Shown here piece by piece: positions 11,140-24,100 of a DNA stretch of 64,000 nucleotides. Under the pieces are notes generated by a model. The model was not told the origin of the DNA. It made no database searches and saw nothing but the letters and a program-made list of their open reading frames with translations. The position numbers and the translations under genes are program-made. This DNA comes from Bhargavaea sp. CC-171006 (GTDB lineage Bacteria > Bacillota > Bacilli > Bacillales_A > Planococcaceae). Where the stretch lies: positions 61,522-125,521 of the forward strand of contig NZ_QUZH01000007.1 of assembly GCF_009761675.1 (NCBI RefSeq), given 5' to 3'. How positions within the stretch are numbered: the first letter of the stretch is position 1; every line of letters begins with the position of its first letter.

Positions 11140-11288
11140 CCGGTTTTCCCCTTTCAACCTCAGGGGCAATCCCCCGATCCTGGCATTCCAGTTTCTCATC
11201 TTAACCGATTTCCAGAAGTATTTCCCGTCTTTATTTTTGGTGATCGATGTGTTATAGCATGTCTCCGTCAAAATCCATCCAGACAAGC

Positions 11289-11324
11289 AAAAACCCGCCC
11301 GCCGCAGGTGCGGTGGACGGGTTT
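11289..11324 (-). terminator. Intrinsic terminator after rpmE
   Basis: Minus-strand GC-rich stem AACCCGTCCACCGC / GCGGCGGGCGGGTT (with mismatches) closed by a short loop and followed by TTTTTG, 10 bp past the rpmE stop. Confidence 0.85.
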
Positions 11325-11334
11325 GATGCAGGAA

Positions 11335-11550
11335 TTACTCCTGGCCTTCTTCTTTGAGGCCATATTTTTTGTTGAAGCGGTCGATACGGCCGTCGGCTGC
11401 AGCGAACTTCTGGCGACCCGTGTAGAATGGGTGGCACTCGGAGCAGACTTCAACTTTGATGTCTTCTTTCACGGAACCAGTTTCGAAAGAGTTGCCGCAA
11501 GAGCAAGTGACTTTCGCTGTTTTGTATTCCGGATGAATGGCTGTTTTCAT
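11335..11550 (-). CDS. rpmE: Ribosomal protein L31 (zinc-binding type)
   Basis: Large-subunit protein of 71 residues. It keeps the four zinc cysteines typical of the Zn-dependent L31 type (CSCGN near residue 16 and [10 protein letters not shown] near 36), so a zinc-independent replacement (ytiA/rpmE2-like) may exist elsewhere. GAGAGGAGAAG precedes the ATG. The gene has a long 5' region with two promoter-like pairs and its own terminator, so it is probably transcribed alone. Confidence 0.97.
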   Translation of the reverse strand: MKTAIHPEYKTAKVTCSCGNSFETGSVKEDIKVEVCSECHPFYTGRQKFAAADGRIDRFNKKYGLKEEGQE

Positions 11551-11671
11551 GAAATTCTTCTCCTCTCGCCCTGAACCATCTGGAACAGAGTTAAATTATC
11601 GTACTGCAGCCTTACACGACCATACAGGCGAGCCGTATATGCTGTCAGATAGTCACAAACTTACACTTCAC

Positions 11672-11700
11672 AGTATAGCACCTAATCCGGCGCATTGCAA
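11672..11700 (-). promoter_or_regulatory. rpmE promoter, proximal
   Basis: Minus-strand TTGCAA (11695-11700), 17-base spacer, TATACT (11672-11677). Transcripts would carry a leader of about 115 nt before rpmE. Confidence 0.55.
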
Positions 11701-11736
11701 ATGATAAATTTGGGCCCTTTGATCAGGACGCTCCCT

Positions 11737-11765
11737 ATAATAAAAGGTCTGTCGGCTGATGTCAA
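11737..11765 (-). promoter_or_regulatory. rpmE promoter, distal (near-consensus SigA)
   Basis: Minus-strand perfect TTGACA (11760-11765), 17-base spacer, TATTAT (11737-11742), right after the rho stop. It gives rpmE a leader of about 180 nt in which an L31 autoregulatory structure could sit; none was proven by eye. Confidence 0.65.
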
Positions 11766-11791
11766 TCAATAAATTCCTGGTTGAACCGACA

Positions 11792-13078
11792 TCAAAGCAG
11801 TCCCTTGCCGCCCCGCTTTTCCTTCATCTCCCGGTTCAGCAGCTCGAAGAATTCTTCGTTGCTTTTCGTGCCGCGGAGTTTTTTCAGGAAGCGCTCTGCA
11901 AAGTCCGGTGTGTCGGAGAATGTCCGTCGGATGGCCCATAGCTTGTCGAGGCGCCCTTTCGGCAGAAGAAGTTCCTCTTTCCTGGTGCCGGAGCGGCGGA
12001 TGTCCAGTGCCGGGAAGATCCGGCGTTCGGCAAGATGGCGGTCCAGATGGAGTTCCATATTGCCCGTCCCCTTGAATTCCTCATAAATCACATCATCCAT
12101 CCGTGAGCCCGTCTCCACGAGGGCAGTCGCGAGAATGGTCAGGCTTCCGCCTTCCTCGAGGTTGCGCGCGGCGCCGAAGAAGCGCTTCGGCCGGTGGAGA
12201 GCAGCCGGGTCGATTCCCCCGGAAAGCGTTCTGCCGCTTGGCGGAATGACGAGGTTGTAAGCACGGGCGAGACGTGTGATCGAGTCCATCAGGATGATGA
12301 CGTCCCGCTTGTGCTCGACCAGTCGCATCGCACGCTCGAGCACAAGCTCTGCAACGCGCACATGGTGGTCAGGAAGCTCGTCGAACGTCGAGCTGACGAC
12401 ATCCGCGTCAACGGAGCGTTCGATGTCAGTGACTTCTTCCGGGCGCTCATCGACAAGGAGGACAATCAGTTCCGCCTCCGGATGGTTTTCCGTAATGGCA
12501 TTGGCAATCTCTTTGAGGAGCTGGGTTTTCCCTGCCTTCGGCTGTGCGACGATGAGGCCGCGCTGGCCGAAGCCGACCGGCGAGACGATGTCCATGATAC
12601 GGGTCGACAGCTTGTCCGGCGTTGTCTCGAGTTTGATCTGCCGTTCCGGATAAAGCGGGGTCAGCGCCGGGAAGTGGACACGCTCTTTGGCCACTTCAGG
12701 GTCTTCGCCGTTGACTGCTCCGACCTGGAGGAGCCCATAGTAGCGCTCATTTTCCTTGGGCGGACGGACCTTGCCGCTGACCCTGTCGCCGTTTCGCAGG
12801 TCGAATCGGCGGATCTGGGATGCCGAAATATAGATATCTTCCATGCTCGGCGAGTAGTTGATCGGCCTGAGGAAGCCGTAGCCCTCCGTCGGGATGATTT
12901 CAAGCACGCCTTCCATGAAGAAATAGCCTTCCTGCTCGGCCCGAGACTTCAGGATTGCAAAAATCAGTTCTTTTTTCGTCAGTTTGCTGTAGTAGGAGAT
13001 GTTCAATTTACGGGCAAGCCCGTAAAGTTCCTTGAGGGTCTTTTCCTGCATGCCAGCCAGTGTGAGTTCTTCCGCCAT
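11792..13078 (-). CDS. rho: Transcription termination factor Rho
   Basis: Hexameric RNA helicase that releases transcripts. The 428-residue product has the N-terminal Rho-N helical domain ([13 protein letters not shown], residues about 13-26), the RNA-binding cold-shock fold with GYGFLRP near residue 65, the Walker [15 protein letters not shown] near 180, and Walker [11 protein letters not shown] near 210. The secondary RNA site Q/R loops [10 protein letters not shown] are intact. AAGAGGTG precedes the ATG. It follows glpX by 104 bp containing a hairpin. Confidence 0.98.
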   Translation of the reverse strand: MAEELTLAGMQEKTLKELYGLARKLNISYYSKLTKKELIFAILKSRAEQEGYFFMEGVLEIIPTEGYGFLRPINYSPSMEDIYISASQIRRFDLRNGDRVSGKVRPPKENERYYGLLQVGAVNGEDPEVAKERVHFPALTPLYPERQIKLETTPDKLSTRIMDIVSPVGFGQRGLIVAQPKAGKTQLLKEIANAITENHPEAELIVLLVDERPEEVTDIERSVDADVVSSTFDELPDHHVRVAELVLERAMRLVEHKRDVIILMDSITRLARAYNLVIPPSGRTLSGGIDPAALHRPKRFFGAARNLEEGGSLTILATALVETGSRMDDVIYEEFKGTGNMELHLDRHLAERRIFPALDIRRSGTRKEELLLPKGRLDKLWAIRRTFSDTPDFAERFLKKLRGTKSNEEFFELLNREMKEKRGGKGLL

Positions 13079-13153
13079 GGGGCGGTCACCTCTTTTCGTT
13101 CAGTTGGGGGATGGCAGCCGCCCGCAGGCGTTGCGAAGTGATGAAGAAGGAGA

Positions 13154-13175
13154 TGCCCGGCGTTTCCGCCGGGCA
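13154..13175 (-). terminator. Hairpin between glpX and rho
   Basis: Perfect 8-bp stem TGCCCGGC / GCCGGGCA with a six-base loop just after the glpX stop. There is no T-run on either side, so termination is doubtful; it may stabilise the glpX 3' end or act in rho control. Confidence 0.45.
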
Positions 13176-13182
13176 CAGATGA

Positions 13183-14148
13183 TCAATATTCCATGACATA
13201 GTGCGGCTTTTTCTGAAGGCTGTGACGGCCTTCTACAAAGCGAACCGTACCTGACTTGGCACGCATGACAAGGGAGTGTGTCGAACCGTAAGCACCTTTG
13301 AACTGGACGCCTTTCAGGAGCTCGCCGTCCGTCACGCCGGTCGCCGCGAAAATGGCATCGTCCCCTTTGACGAGGTCTTCCATCCGGAGCACTTTGTCGA
13401 TTTCAAGGCCCATCTTGTTGCAGCGTTCGATTTCAGCGTCATTGGACGGAACGAGACGGCCCTGGATCTCGCCGCCAAGACATTTCAGTCCGACCGCGGA
13501 GATGACCCCTTCCGGTGCGCCGCCGGAACCGAACAGGATATCCACCCCTGTGTCATCGAACGCGGTGTTGATCGCACCGGCGACATCACCGTCATTGATC
13601 AGCTTGATGCGTGCACCGGCATCCCGGATTTCCTGGATAATCCTTGCGTGGCGGTCACGGTGCAGTACAGTTGCGACAACGTCTTCGATATCTTTGTTTT
13701 TCGCCTTGGCGACTGCGCGGAGGTTATCGATGATCGGGGCATCGATATCGACCTGACCGACAGCCTCCGGTCCGACTGCGATTTTTTCCATGTACATGTC
13801 CGGCGCGTGGAGAAGGTTTCCCCGGTCAGCCACAGCAAGGACCGCGAGTGCATTCCAGCCACCGGACGCGACGATGTTCGTCCCTTCAAGCGGATCGACT
13901 GCAACGTCGACAGCAGGGCCTGTGCCGGTGCCGAGTTCTTCTCCTATGTAGAGCATTGGCGCTTCGTCCATCTCGCCTTCACCGATCACGACAACACCCT
14001 GCATCGGGATCGTATCAAAAACGGTTCGCATCGCGCTTGTCGCTGCGTCGTCCGCTTCGTTCTTGAGTCCCCGTCCCATCCAGCGGGCGGAATTGAGTGC
14101 CGCTGCCTCCGTTACACGGACAAGTTCCATCGATAAGCTGCGTTCCAT
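13183..14148 (-). CDS. glpX: Fructose-1,6-bisphosphatase class II
   Basis: Hydrolyses fructose 1,6-bisphosphate to fructose 6-phosphate in gluconeogenesis. The 321-residue product has the family start [20 protein letters not shown], metal-binding [15 protein letters not shown] near residue 58 and VDPLEGTNI near 85. AGGAAGTG precedes the ATG. Placement between murZ and rho matches B. subtilis ywjI. Confidence 0.96.
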   Translation of the reverse strand: MERSLSMELVRVTEAAALNSARWMGRGLKNEADDAATSAMRTVFDTIPMQGVVVIGEGEMDEAPMLYIGEELGTGTGPAVDVAVDPLEGTNIVASGGWNALAVLAVADRGNLLHAPDMYMEKIAVGPEAVGQVDIDAPIIDNLRAVAKAKNKDIEDVVATVLHRDRHARIIQEIRDAGARIKLINDGDVAGAINTAFDDTGVDILFGSGGAPEGVISAVGLKCLGGEIQGRLVPSNDAEIERCNKMGLEIDKVLRMEDLVKGDDAIFAATGVTDGELLKGVQFKGAYGSTHSLVMRAKSGTVRFVEGRHSLQKKPHYVMEY

Positions 14149-14164
14149 CGTGCACTTCCTTTCT

Positions 14165-14224
14165 CCCCGCCTGGCGGGGAAAGCAAAATCAATTTACGGC
14201 CCGCCCGGCAGGAAACCTGCCGCC
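14165..14224 (-). other. Two hairpins in the murZ-glpX gap
   Basis: The 105-bp gap holds CGGCAGG / CCTGCCG (about 14207-14223) and CCCC / GGGG (14165-14179). Neither has a clear T-tract in the minus direction. They may be weak terminators or RNA-processing sites between murZ and glpX. Confidence 0.35.
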
Positions 14225-14253
14225 GGCCGCTGTTTCGTATTTTCAGGATCAGG

Positions 14254-15549
14254 TCAATGATTGCCGCCATCCTTGCCGGATGTCGCGCCTTCCGGCAAGC
14301 GCACTTTTCGGATGTCAGCACCGAGTCCGCCCAGTTTGCCGATCAGGTCAGAGTACCCGCGCTCGATATGGTGAATCGCCTGCACTTCCGTCTCGCCTTC
14401 AGCGATCAGTCCGGCAAGCACGAGCGCGGCCCCCGCTCTCAGGTCAGTCGCTCTCACGGATGCACCTTGGAGCTGCAGAGGACCTGTGATGATGGCAGAG
14501 CTTCCCTCTACGCGCGCATTTGCATTCATGCGACGAAGTTCGTCGATATGTTTGAATCGTGCTGAATAGATCGTGTCTGTAATAACCGAAGTCCCTTCCG
14601 CCTGTGTGAGAAGGACGGACATCGGCTGCTGCAGGTCGGTAGCAAAACCGGGATAGACCAGCGTCTTTACATCGATCGCCTTTAGCGGACGTTTCGGCTT
14701 CGGAATGATGATCCGCTCTTCCTCTTCAATCAGATCAACGCCCATTTCGCGCAGCTTCGCCGTCAGGGCTTCAACGTGGAACGGAATGACGTTATCAACC
14801 GTGACTCCGGCACCCATCGCCGCGGCCATGATCATGAATGTCCCCGCTTCAATCCGGTCGGGGATGATCGTATGTGCCGTGCCCGACAAAGATTCAACGC
14901 CGTCGATCCGGATGACATTGGTTCCGGCCCCTTTAATGTTGGCTCCCATGTTCGACAGCAGGGTCGCGACATCAATGATCTCCGGCTCTTTCGCCGCATT
15001 TTCAATGGTCGTTCGGCCTTCCGCGAGGACGGCTGCGAGCATAATGTTAATCGTCGCCCCCACGCTTGCCACGTCGAGATAGATCTTCGCACCCCGAAGT
15101 TTCTCGGCACGGAGATAGATGGAGCCGTGTTCATTCGTCACTTTGGCACCCAGCGCCTCGAATCCCTTGATGTGCTGGTCGATTGGGCGCGGGCCGAGAT
15201 GACAGCCGCCCGGCAAGCCGATCACAGCCTTGCCGAAACGGCCGAGCATTGCCCCCATCAGATAGTAGGAGGCACGCAATTTCTTGACATTGCCATTCGG
15301 GAGCGGCATGGCGATCATTTCCGAAGGGTCGATCGTCATTGTCCCGTCACGGAATGTAACCACACCACCGATTTCCTCAAGCAACGATTTTAATGTGAAC
15401 ACATCGGCGATTTCAGGCAGGCCTTCGATCAAGACTTCCGAGCCGGCCAAAATGGATGCGGGTATAAGTGCGACCGCGCTATTTTTGGCCCCGCTCACCT
15501 TGATGGTGCCTTTAAGTTCCCGTCCGCCATTGATTTTGAAAACGTCCAT
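14254..15549 (-). CDS. murZ: UDP-N-acetylglucosamine 1-carboxyvinyltransferase (MurZ/MurAB paralogue)
   Basis: First committed step of peptidoglycan synthesis, adding enolpyruvate from PEP to UDP-GlcNAc. The 431-residue EPT-family enzyme has the substrate lysine-asparagine [10 protein letters not shown] near residue 20 and the PEP-reactive cysteine in [11 protein letters not shown] near 115, which is the fosfomycin target. Location between fsa and glpX is that of B. subtilis murZ (MurAB), the second of the two Bacillota paralogues. GAGGGAAATGAA precedes ATG 15549; the frame is open to 15582. Confidence 0.94.
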   Translation of the reverse strand: MDVFKINGGRELKGTIKVSGAKNSAVALIPASILAGSEVLIEGLPEIADVFTLKSLLEEIGGVVTFRDGTMTIDPSEMIAMPLPNGNVKKLRASYYLMGAMLGRFGKAVIGLPGGCHLGPRPIDQHIKGFEALGAKVTNEHGSIYLRAEKLRGAKIYLDVASVGATINIMLAAVLAEGRTTIENAAKEPEIIDVATLLSNMGANIKGAGTNVIRIDGVESLSGTAHTIIPDRIEAGTFMIMAAAMGAGVTVDNVIPFHVEALTAKLREMGVDLIEEEERIIIPKPKRPLKAIDVKTLVYPGFATDLQQPMSVLLTQAEGTSVITDTIYSARFKHIDELRRMNANARVEGSSAIITGPLQLQGASVRATDLRAGAALVLAGLIAEGETEVQAIHHIERGYSDLIGKLGGLGADIRKVRLPEGATSGKDGGNH

Positions 15550-15578
15550 TTCATTTCCCTCGTTCCGAAAAAGTTCCG

Positions 15579-16226
15579 TCACTCGGCAGTCCGCTTGTTC
15601 CAGTCTGCGAGAAACGCTTCAAGGCCCTTGTCCGTCAGCGGGTGGTTGAACATCTGCTTAAGCACTTTAAGCGGAGTCGTCGAGATATGCGCACCGTTAA
15701 GCGCTGCATCCGTGATATGTTGCGGGTGGCGGATTGAAGCCGCAATGATTTCCGTTTCGATGCCATGCTGGATAAATATTTCGGAGATGGTCGCAATCAG
15801 GTCCATCCCGTTGTGGCCGATGTCATCCAGGCGGCCAAGGAACGGCGAGACATACGTTGCGCCAGCGCGAGCCGCGAGCAGCGCCTGGTTTGCGCTGAAG
15901 ATGAGGGTGACGTTTGTCTTGATGCCCTCTTTGGCGAATGTGGAGCATGCCTTCAGGCCTTCCGGTGTCATCGGAAGCTTGACCGTGATGTTCGGAGCGA
16001 TTGCAGCAAGTTCGCGTCCTTCCCGGATCATCTCTTCCGCTTCTGTCGCGATGACTTCTGCACTGACCGAACCCGGAACCAGTTCCGCAATCTCTTTCAG
16101 GCGGTCATGGAATGGCACGTTTTCCTTGGCGACGAGCGATGGGTTCGTCGTGACGCCGGACAGGATGCCCCATTCATTGGCTTCCTTGATTTCGTCAAAA
16201 TTGGCTGTATCGATGAAGAATTTCAT
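15579..16226 (-). CDS. fsa: Fructose-6-phosphate aldolase / transaldolase-like protein (YwjH)
   Basis: A 215-residue small transaldolase-family TIM barrel. It has the family start [27 protein letters not shown] near residue 24, the Schiff-base lysine in [11 protein letters not shown] near 83 and [13 protein letters not shown] near 130. Members act either as transaldolase or fructose-6-phosphate aldolase; sequence alone does not decide. GGGAGGAAAC precedes the ATG. It follows fbaA and precedes murZ by 29 bp. Confidence 0.93.
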   Translation of the reverse strand: MKFFIDTANFDEIKEANEWGILSGVTTNPSLVAKENVPFHDRLKEIAELVPGSVSAEVIATEAEEMIREGRELAAIAPNITVKLPMTPEGLKACSTFAKEGIKTNVTLIFSANQALLAARAGATYVSPFLGRLDDIGHNGMDLIATISEIFIQHGIETEIIAASIRHPQHITDAALNGAHISTTPLKVLKQMFNHPLTDKGLEAFLADWNKRTAE

Positions 16227-16310
16227 TTTCTGTTTCCTCCCTGGAGTTTCTCTCGATGAATGGAAAGAAGGAGATGATGCCTTGCACCTCTCCCGCTACC
16301 TTCCCTGTTT

Positions 16311-17168
16311 TTAAGCTTTCCCGGAACTGCCGAATTCACGCATCTTGCCTTGGACTGTTTCTTTGATGGCTTCGCGCGCAGGTCCGAGGTATTTACGAGG
16401 GTCGTAGACCTCTTTGTCATTGTCCAGGATATCGCGGATCGCTTTGGTCGACGCAATCTGGTTCTCGGTGTTGACGTTGATTTTCGCCGTTCCGAGGGAA
16501 ATGGCGCGCTGGATGTCTTTTGTAGGGATGCCTGTGCCGCCGTGAAGGACAAGCGGGAGATCCGACTGTTTGGAAATCTCCTCCATCTCTTTGAACCCAA
16601 GATTTGGTTCGCCTTTGTACGGGCCGTGAACCGATCCGAGTGCAGGCGCGAGGCAGTCGATGTCTGTCTTCTTCACAAGCTCTTCACACTCTTTCGGGTC
16701 CGCGTAGATGACACCGTCCGCGATCACGTCGTCTTCCTGGCCTCCTACGACACCAAGTTCCGCTTCCACGGATGCGCCGTTTTTATGGGCGTAATCGACG
16801 ACTTCAGCCGTGATTTTTATATTTTCCTCAAGCGGTTTCGAAGAAGCATCGATCATGACCGATGTGAAGCCCGCGTCCACCGCTTCTTTGCATTTATCAA
16901 AGGAAGAGCCGTGGTCCAGGTGGATGGCGACCGGAACGGTCGTACCATAGGATTCCATTAGGCCTTTCACCATCGGAACGACTGCCTTGAAGCCGCCCAT
17001 GTACTTGCCTGCCCCTTCTGAAACGCCCAGGATGACCGGGGATTTTTCTTCTTCCGCGGCCTGCAGGATTGCCTGTGTGAACTCCAGGTTGTTGATGTTG
17101 AACTGGCCGACCGCATAGCCTTCTTTTCTTGCTTTATTCAGCATGTCCGTCATGGAGACAAGTGCCAT
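16311..17168 (-). CDS. fbaA: Class II fructose-bisphosphate aldolase
   Basis: Zinc-dependent glycolytic aldolase splitting fructose 1,6-bisphosphate. The 285-residue product shows [11 protein letters not shown] near residue 82 (zinc histidine), [13 protein letters not shown] near 133, LHGGTGIP near 208 and NVNTENQ near 230, all typical. GGAGGAATCG precedes the ATG. It lies downstream of spo0F, separated by an intrinsic terminator. Confidence 0.97.
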   Translation of the reverse strand: MALVSMTDMLNKARKEGYAVGQFNINNLEFTQAILQAAEEEKSPVILGVSEGAGKYMGGFKAVVPMVKGLMESYGTTVPVAIHLDHGSSFDKCKEAVDAGFTSVMIDASSKPLEENIKITAEVVDYAHKNGASVEAELGVVGGQEDDVIADGVIYADPKECEELVKKTDIDCLAPALGSVHGPYKGEPNLGFKEMEEISKQSDLPLVLHGGTGIPTKDIQRAISLGTAKINVNTENQIASTKAIRDILDNDKEVYDPRKYLGPAREAIKETVQGKMREFGSSGKA

Positions 17169-17230
17169 ACTCGATTCCTCCTTCGAAAATGGGAAGTCAA
17201 TCTTTCGTTTTTACACCCTCCCATCATAAC

Positions 17231-17258
17231 AAAAACAGGCAGTGTCCGCCACTGCCCG
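17231..17258 (-). terminator. Intrinsic terminator after spo0F
   Basis: Minus-strand stem GGCAGTG / CACTGCC with a GCGGA loop and a TGTTTTTGTT tail, directly after the spo0F stop codon. Confidence 0.88.
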
Positions 17259-17262
17259 CCAG

Positions 17263-17619
17263 TCATGCCAGTATCCCTCCGACCTCGCTGCGGAGTTCGT
17301 GGATATCAAACGGCTTCGTAAAATACTTCTCCGCGCCGAGAGCCTTAGCCGCATCGATCTGCTCCTGCTCGCCGTAGGCCGTCATCATGAATACCGGAAC
17401 ATCGGGCCTTTGTGACTTGAATTCCCTCAGAACTTCAATACCGTCCATACCCGGCATCTTCATATCGAGTAATACACAGTCCGGCGGCGTCTCTTTGAAC
17501 CGTTCAATCGCTTCGTATCCGTTTTTTGCGACGCATGTTTCAAATCCGTCACGCTTGAACACTTCTTCCAACAGAAGGCGTATGCCATTCTGGTCGTCAA
17601 CGATTAAAATCCGTTTCAT
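17263..17619 (-). CDS. spo0F: Sporulation phosphorelay response regulator Spo0F
   Basis: Single-domain receiver that accepts phosphate from sporulation histidine kinases and passes it to Spo0B. The 118-residue product is a bare receiver: acidic pocket DDQ at residues 8-10, phospho-acceptor Asp52 in LLDMKMPGMDG, the signalling threonine in MTAYGE and the lysine in YFTKPFD. No output domain follows. The start at 17619 is chosen over 17640 because homologues begin MxKILIVDDQ. Transcribed away from ywjG, as in B. subtilis. Confidence 0.96.
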   Translation of the reverse strand: MKRILIVDDQNGIRLLLEEVFKRDGFETCVAKNGYEAIERFKETPPDCVLLDMKMPGMDGIEVLREFKSQRPDVPVFMMTAYGEQEQIDAAKALGAEKYFTKPFDIHELRSEVGGILA

Positions 17620-17658
17620 AGAAAAGTCCCTGCTTTCCAAAGATTCTTTATTTTTCTT

Positions 17659-17685
17659 CTATTCTCCTTAATTCCTCTCTTTCCT
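17659..17685 (-). promoter_or_regulatory. Possible SigH-type promoter of spo0F
   Basis: Minus-strand AGGAAA (17680-17685) and GAGAATAG (17659-17666) are spaced like the SigH elements known to drive spo0F in B. subtilis. A weak motif match; sequence inspection only. Confidence 0.35.
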
Positions 17686-17791
17686 GTCTTGACTGCTCAA
17701 ATTCTTTTGCCCCTGCAAATTATTCTGTCATCCGTATTCCTTTTTGGCTGCTGCCAGGTCATCCTTTATAATGAATCCGGAGGGATACTAA

Positions 17792-18310
17792 ATGAAAATG
17801 CTGACTACACAAATGTCCGGACTGCTGCAGCGCATCGCCGGGCGCGAAGAAGAAATGATCGGCATGACTGCCCGGCTTCTCGCCCAGGCAACCGCCGGAG
17901 AAGGACGGGTCTTTATCGCGGCGTTCGGTGAACTTGGCGCTGTGAGTGCCAACGCCCTTCTCGGACAGGAACCGCTCGGAGGAGCCGTACATTATAACGG
18001 GGAGGAAATCGACGGCACCGATCGGGTATGGATCCTGACACGCAGTGCTTCTGATCAGGAGGCATTGCAACTTGCACGACGGCTGTCTGAGGAATTCATT
18101 CCATTTGCCGCGCTGGCCGACGAGCCGGAAGACGCCGTGGGCAATGAACTCGCCAGCCTGGCGACCGCATATGTATCGCTCGGTGTAAAACGCGGCCTGC
18201 TTCCGTCTGATGATGGCGGGCGCACCGTCTTCCCCCATGCTCTTGCCGCACTTTTTGTCTATGAAGCCGTCCGAATGGACTACGAGGAATTGCTGGCCGA
18301 ATTCGGTTGA
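17792..18310 (+). CDS. ywjG: DUF2529 family protein (YwjG)
   Basis: Conserved Bacillales protein of unknown function, 172 residues, encoded divergently from spo0F and convergent with pyrG, as in B. subtilis. It has a sugar-isomerase-like fold feel: GRVFIAAFGELGAVSANAL near residue 38 and DRVWILTRSASDQEALQLA near 76, but no catalytic motif can be named. CCGGAGGGATACTAA precedes the ATG. A terminator follows within 10 bp. Function unknown. Confidence 0.85.
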   Translation: MKMLTTQMSGLLQRIAGREEEMIGMTARLLAQATAGEGRVFIAAFGELGAVSANALLGQEPLGGAVHYNGEEIDGTDRVWILTRSASDQEALQLARRLSEEFIPFAALADEPEDAVGNELASLATAYVSLGVKRGLLPSDDGGRTVFPHALAALFVYEAVRMDYEELLAEFG

Positions 18311-18316
18311 ACCGAC

Positions 18317-18343
18317 CGCCCTGTTATCAGACAGGGCGTTTTC
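18317..18343 (+). terminator. Intrinsic terminator after ywjG
   Basis: Perfect stem CGCCCTGT / ACAGGGCG with a TTATCAG-type loop followed by TTTTCT, just after the ywjG stop. Confidence 0.85.
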
Positions 18344-18470
18344 TATGTATAAGCTGTTATGTAATCTATGATAAAACAAAACCGATATGTTTAATACCTC
18401 TATTTGTAAACTTATGGTGATTCTGATAGAAGTCGGACATCGGAAGACCCTATTCATTGTGCGGTTTGTT

Positions 18471-18518
18471 AAGAAAACAAAAGCCAGGCGTCCGCTGTTC
18501 AAGCGGACGCCTGGCTTG
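18471..18518 (-). terminator. Intrinsic terminator after pyrG
   Basis: Minus-strand perfect 14-bp stem AGCCAGGCGTCCGC / GCGGACGCCTGGCT with a seven-base loop and TTTGTTTTC tail, just past the pyrG stop. Confidence 0.92.
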
Positions 18519-18525
18519 TTGTTGT

Positions 18526-20812
<2,287 letters not shown>

Positions 20813-20884
20813 CAGGAGCACGTCCTTTCTGCATGCGTTGGCATAATCACCATTATATACAATGCGGTTCCTGCTATGCCACCA

Positions 20885-21043
20885 TCAACTTTTGTTTTTC
20901 AGTGTCCGCCACCCGCTGAAGAACAGATAAAACAGCTGAGCGGACAGCAGGATAAGCGGCGCGGCGGCCAGGCCACGGTTATACAGGACGACGGACAGGA
21001 CGATCAGGATCACCATTATGATTACGTGATGGGACGTTTTCAA
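20885..21043 (-). CDS. Small membrane protein, unknown function
   Basis: A 52-residue product with two hydrophobic segments (about 7-22 and 26-44) separated by YNRG and ending GWRTLKNKS. The start is TTG at 21043, eight bases after GAGGAGG; the frame is open to 21082 but without a ribosome site. It sits between the icmF terminator and rpoE, same direction. No family was recognised. The clear ribosome site and membrane composition support it as real. Confidence 0.55.
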   Translation of the reverse strand: MKTSHHVIIMVILIVLSVVLYNRGLAAAPLILLSAQLFYLFFSGWRTLKNKS

Positions 21044-21083
21044 CGGGAGGCCCTCCTCTGCGCTTCTTCCTACATTATACAAC

Positions 21084-21133
21084 AGAAGAAAAAATAGATG
21101 TCCCGCAGAGGGCGGGACATCGGAAATTTTTTT
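21084..21133 (-). terminator. Bidirectional terminator after icmF
   Basis: Perfect 10-bp stem GATGTCCCGC / GCGGGACATC. The minus strand has a TATTTTTTCTTCT tail; the plus strand also has an ATTTTTTT run. Ends the acyl-CoA/IcmF operon. Confidence 0.92.
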
Positions 21134-21154
21134 CTTGCAAAGCGGTCCTTTTGT

Positions 21155-24100
21155 TTACATGTTCCTGCGGTATTGTCCGCCGACTTCATAGAGGGCTGCC
21201 GTAATCTGGCCGAGGCTCGCCACCCTGACCGTATCCATGAGTGCCTCGAAGATGTTGCCTCCTGAGACGGCCGCTTGCTTCAGGCGGTCAAGCGCTTCCT
21301 GCGTACGGTCGCCGTGATGTGTCTGGAACGCCTTCAGGTTGTGGATCTGGGTCTCTTTTTCTTCCTTCGTCGCACGGGCAAGCTCCATGTTGTCGATGTC
21401 TTCCTCGGACGGCGGATTCGGGTTCAGATACGTATTCACGCCGACAATCGGCAGTTCACCCGAATGCTTGAGGTGTTCATAATACATCGACTCTTCCTGG
21501 ATTTTCCCCCGCTGATACTGGGTCTCCATCGCACCCAGTACGCCGCCGCGGTCATTCAGCCGGTCGAATTCGGCAAGGACGGCCTGCTCGACGAGGTCGG
21601 TCAGTTCTTCGATGATGAACGAGCCCTGGAGCGGATTTTCGTTTTTCGAGAGCCCGTGCTCTTTCGTGATGATCATCTGGATCGCCATCGCGCGGCGGAC
21701 CGATTCCTCCGTCGGTGTCGTGATCGCTTCATCATAGGCGTTCGTATGAAGCGAGTTGCAGTTGTCCTGCAGCGCCATGAGCGCCTGGAGCGTCGTCCGG
21801 ATGTCATTGAAGTCGATTTCCTGTGCATGCAGGCTCCGGCCTGATGTCTGGACGTGGTACTTCAGCTTCTGGCTGCGGTCGTTCGCACCGTACTTCTCGC
21901 GCATCGCGACCGCCCAGATACGTCGGGCAACCCGGCCGATGACCGTGTATTCCGGATCGAGGCCGTTAGAGAAGAAGAATGATAGATTCGGCGCAAAGTC
22001 ATCAATGTTCATGCCGCGGCTCAGGTAGTACTCGACGTACGTGAAGCCGTTCGCCAGCGTGAACGCAAGCTGGGAAATCGGGTTGGCCCCCGCCTCCGCA
22101 ATATGATAACCGGAAATCGATACCGAGTAGTAGTTGCGGACCTGATGGTCGATAAAGTACTGCTGGATATCCCCCATCATACGGAGCGCGAACTCGGTCG
22201 AGAAGATGCACGTGTTCTGTCCCTGATCTTCCTTCAGGATGTCGGCCTGTACCGTTCCGCGGACCGTTTGGAGCGTCTTCTCACGAACTTCCGTGAACTC
22301 CTCCACGTTCAGCGTGCGGCCGAGTTCTTCTTCTTTCGCCTTTACCTGCTGGTCGATCGCGGTGTTCATGAACATCGCGAGGATGATCGGTGCCGGGCCG
22401 TTGATCGTCATGGAGACCGAGGTAGACGGCGCACAAAGATCAAAGCCGTCGTAAAGCTTCTTCATGTCATCGAGCGTGCAGACCGATACGCCGGACTCGC
22501 CGACCTTGCCGTAGATGTCCGGGCGGTATGCCGGGTCTTCACCGTAGAGCGTCACCGAGTCGAATGCCGTGGACAGCCGTTTTGCATCGTCATCCTTCGA
22601 AAGATAGTGGAAACGGCGGTTGGTCCGCTCCGGCGTCCCTTCTCCGGCAAACTGGCGTTTCGGGTCTTCGCCCTGGCGTTTGAACGGGAATACTCCAGCC
22701 GTGTAGGGGAACGACCCCGGCACATTTTCCGCATATACCCAGCGCAGGATTTCGCCGTAATCCTTGAACTTCGGGAGAGAAACTTTCGGGATTTTCAGGC
22801 CGGACAGGCTTTCTGTCCGCAGAATCGTGCGGATTTCCTTATCCCGGATCTTCGTGACAAATTCTTCGCCGGAGTAGGCTTCCTTAAGGCTTTCCCAGTT
22901 TTCGAGGATACGCTTTGACTCGGTCGACAGCTCAGTGTTCACCCCGTCGATCAGCGACTGAAGGGATGCTTCAAGCGCCTCATCCCCGCCCTTTTCGCGT
23001 ATGATCGCAAGCGCTCCTTCCAGCTGGAACAGGCGGCGGCCAAGTTCTGCCTGCTGTTCCGCACGTTTGTGGTAGTCGCGGACCGTATCCGTGATTTCCC
23101 GAAGGTAATAGCGGCGGTCATTCGGGATGATGACATTCTGTTTCTGTGTTTTCACAGAATGCTTATAGGACGTTTCCCATCCGAGACTGAACTTGTCATT
23201 CAGGACATCGACGATTGCCGCAAACAGCGAGTTTGTGCCCTTGTCATTGAACTGGCTTGCGATCGTGCCGTACACCGGCATTTCGTCAAGCTGGCGGTCC
23301 CACAACTGGCGGCTCCGCTGGTACTGCTTCTGCACCTGGCGCAATGCGTCCTCGGACCCTTTGCGTTCGAACTTGTTGATCGCGATCAGGTCTGCAAAAT
23401 CGATCATGTCGATCTTCTCAAGCTGAGTAGGCGCACCGAATTCACTCGTCATCACGTACATCGAGGCGTCTGCGATCTCCGCGACTTCGGCGTCCCCCTG
23501 CCCGATCCCGCTCGTCTCGACGATGACCAGGTCAAAGCCCGCCGCGCGGGTCACATCCAGCACGTCCCGGATGGCTCCGGACAATTCGGAACGGGAGCCG
23601 CGTGTCGCGAGGCTCCGCATATAGACACGGTCGCTGAAGATTGCGTTCATGCGGATCCGGTCGCCTAGAAGCGCACCGCCCGTTTTCTGCTTGGTCGGAT
23701 CGATCGACAGGATGGCAACCTTCTTATCCGGCAGCTCGTGAAGGAACCGGCGGATCAATTCGTCGGTGAGTGAGCTTTTCCCCGCGCCGCCCGTGCCCGT
23801 GATGCCAAAGACCGGTGTGTTCTTCGACTTCTGCCGAACGGCTTCCAGCATCTTCTGCGCCTCTTCAGTCTGGTTCTGATAGGCGTCTTCAGCCAGTGTG
23901 ATCAGCCCTGACAAGAGCGGCACATTGTCCGTGGTCAGTTCTTCCGGGTGGCCGAGGTCCTTTTTCTCGGATGTCTTGAAATCGCACTGCTTCAGCATTT
24001 CGTTGATCATGCCCTGGAGGCCGAGCCGGCGCCCGTCTTCCGGTGAAAAGATGCCCGAGATGCCGTAGTCATGCAGCTCCTTGATTTCCTTCGGGATGAT

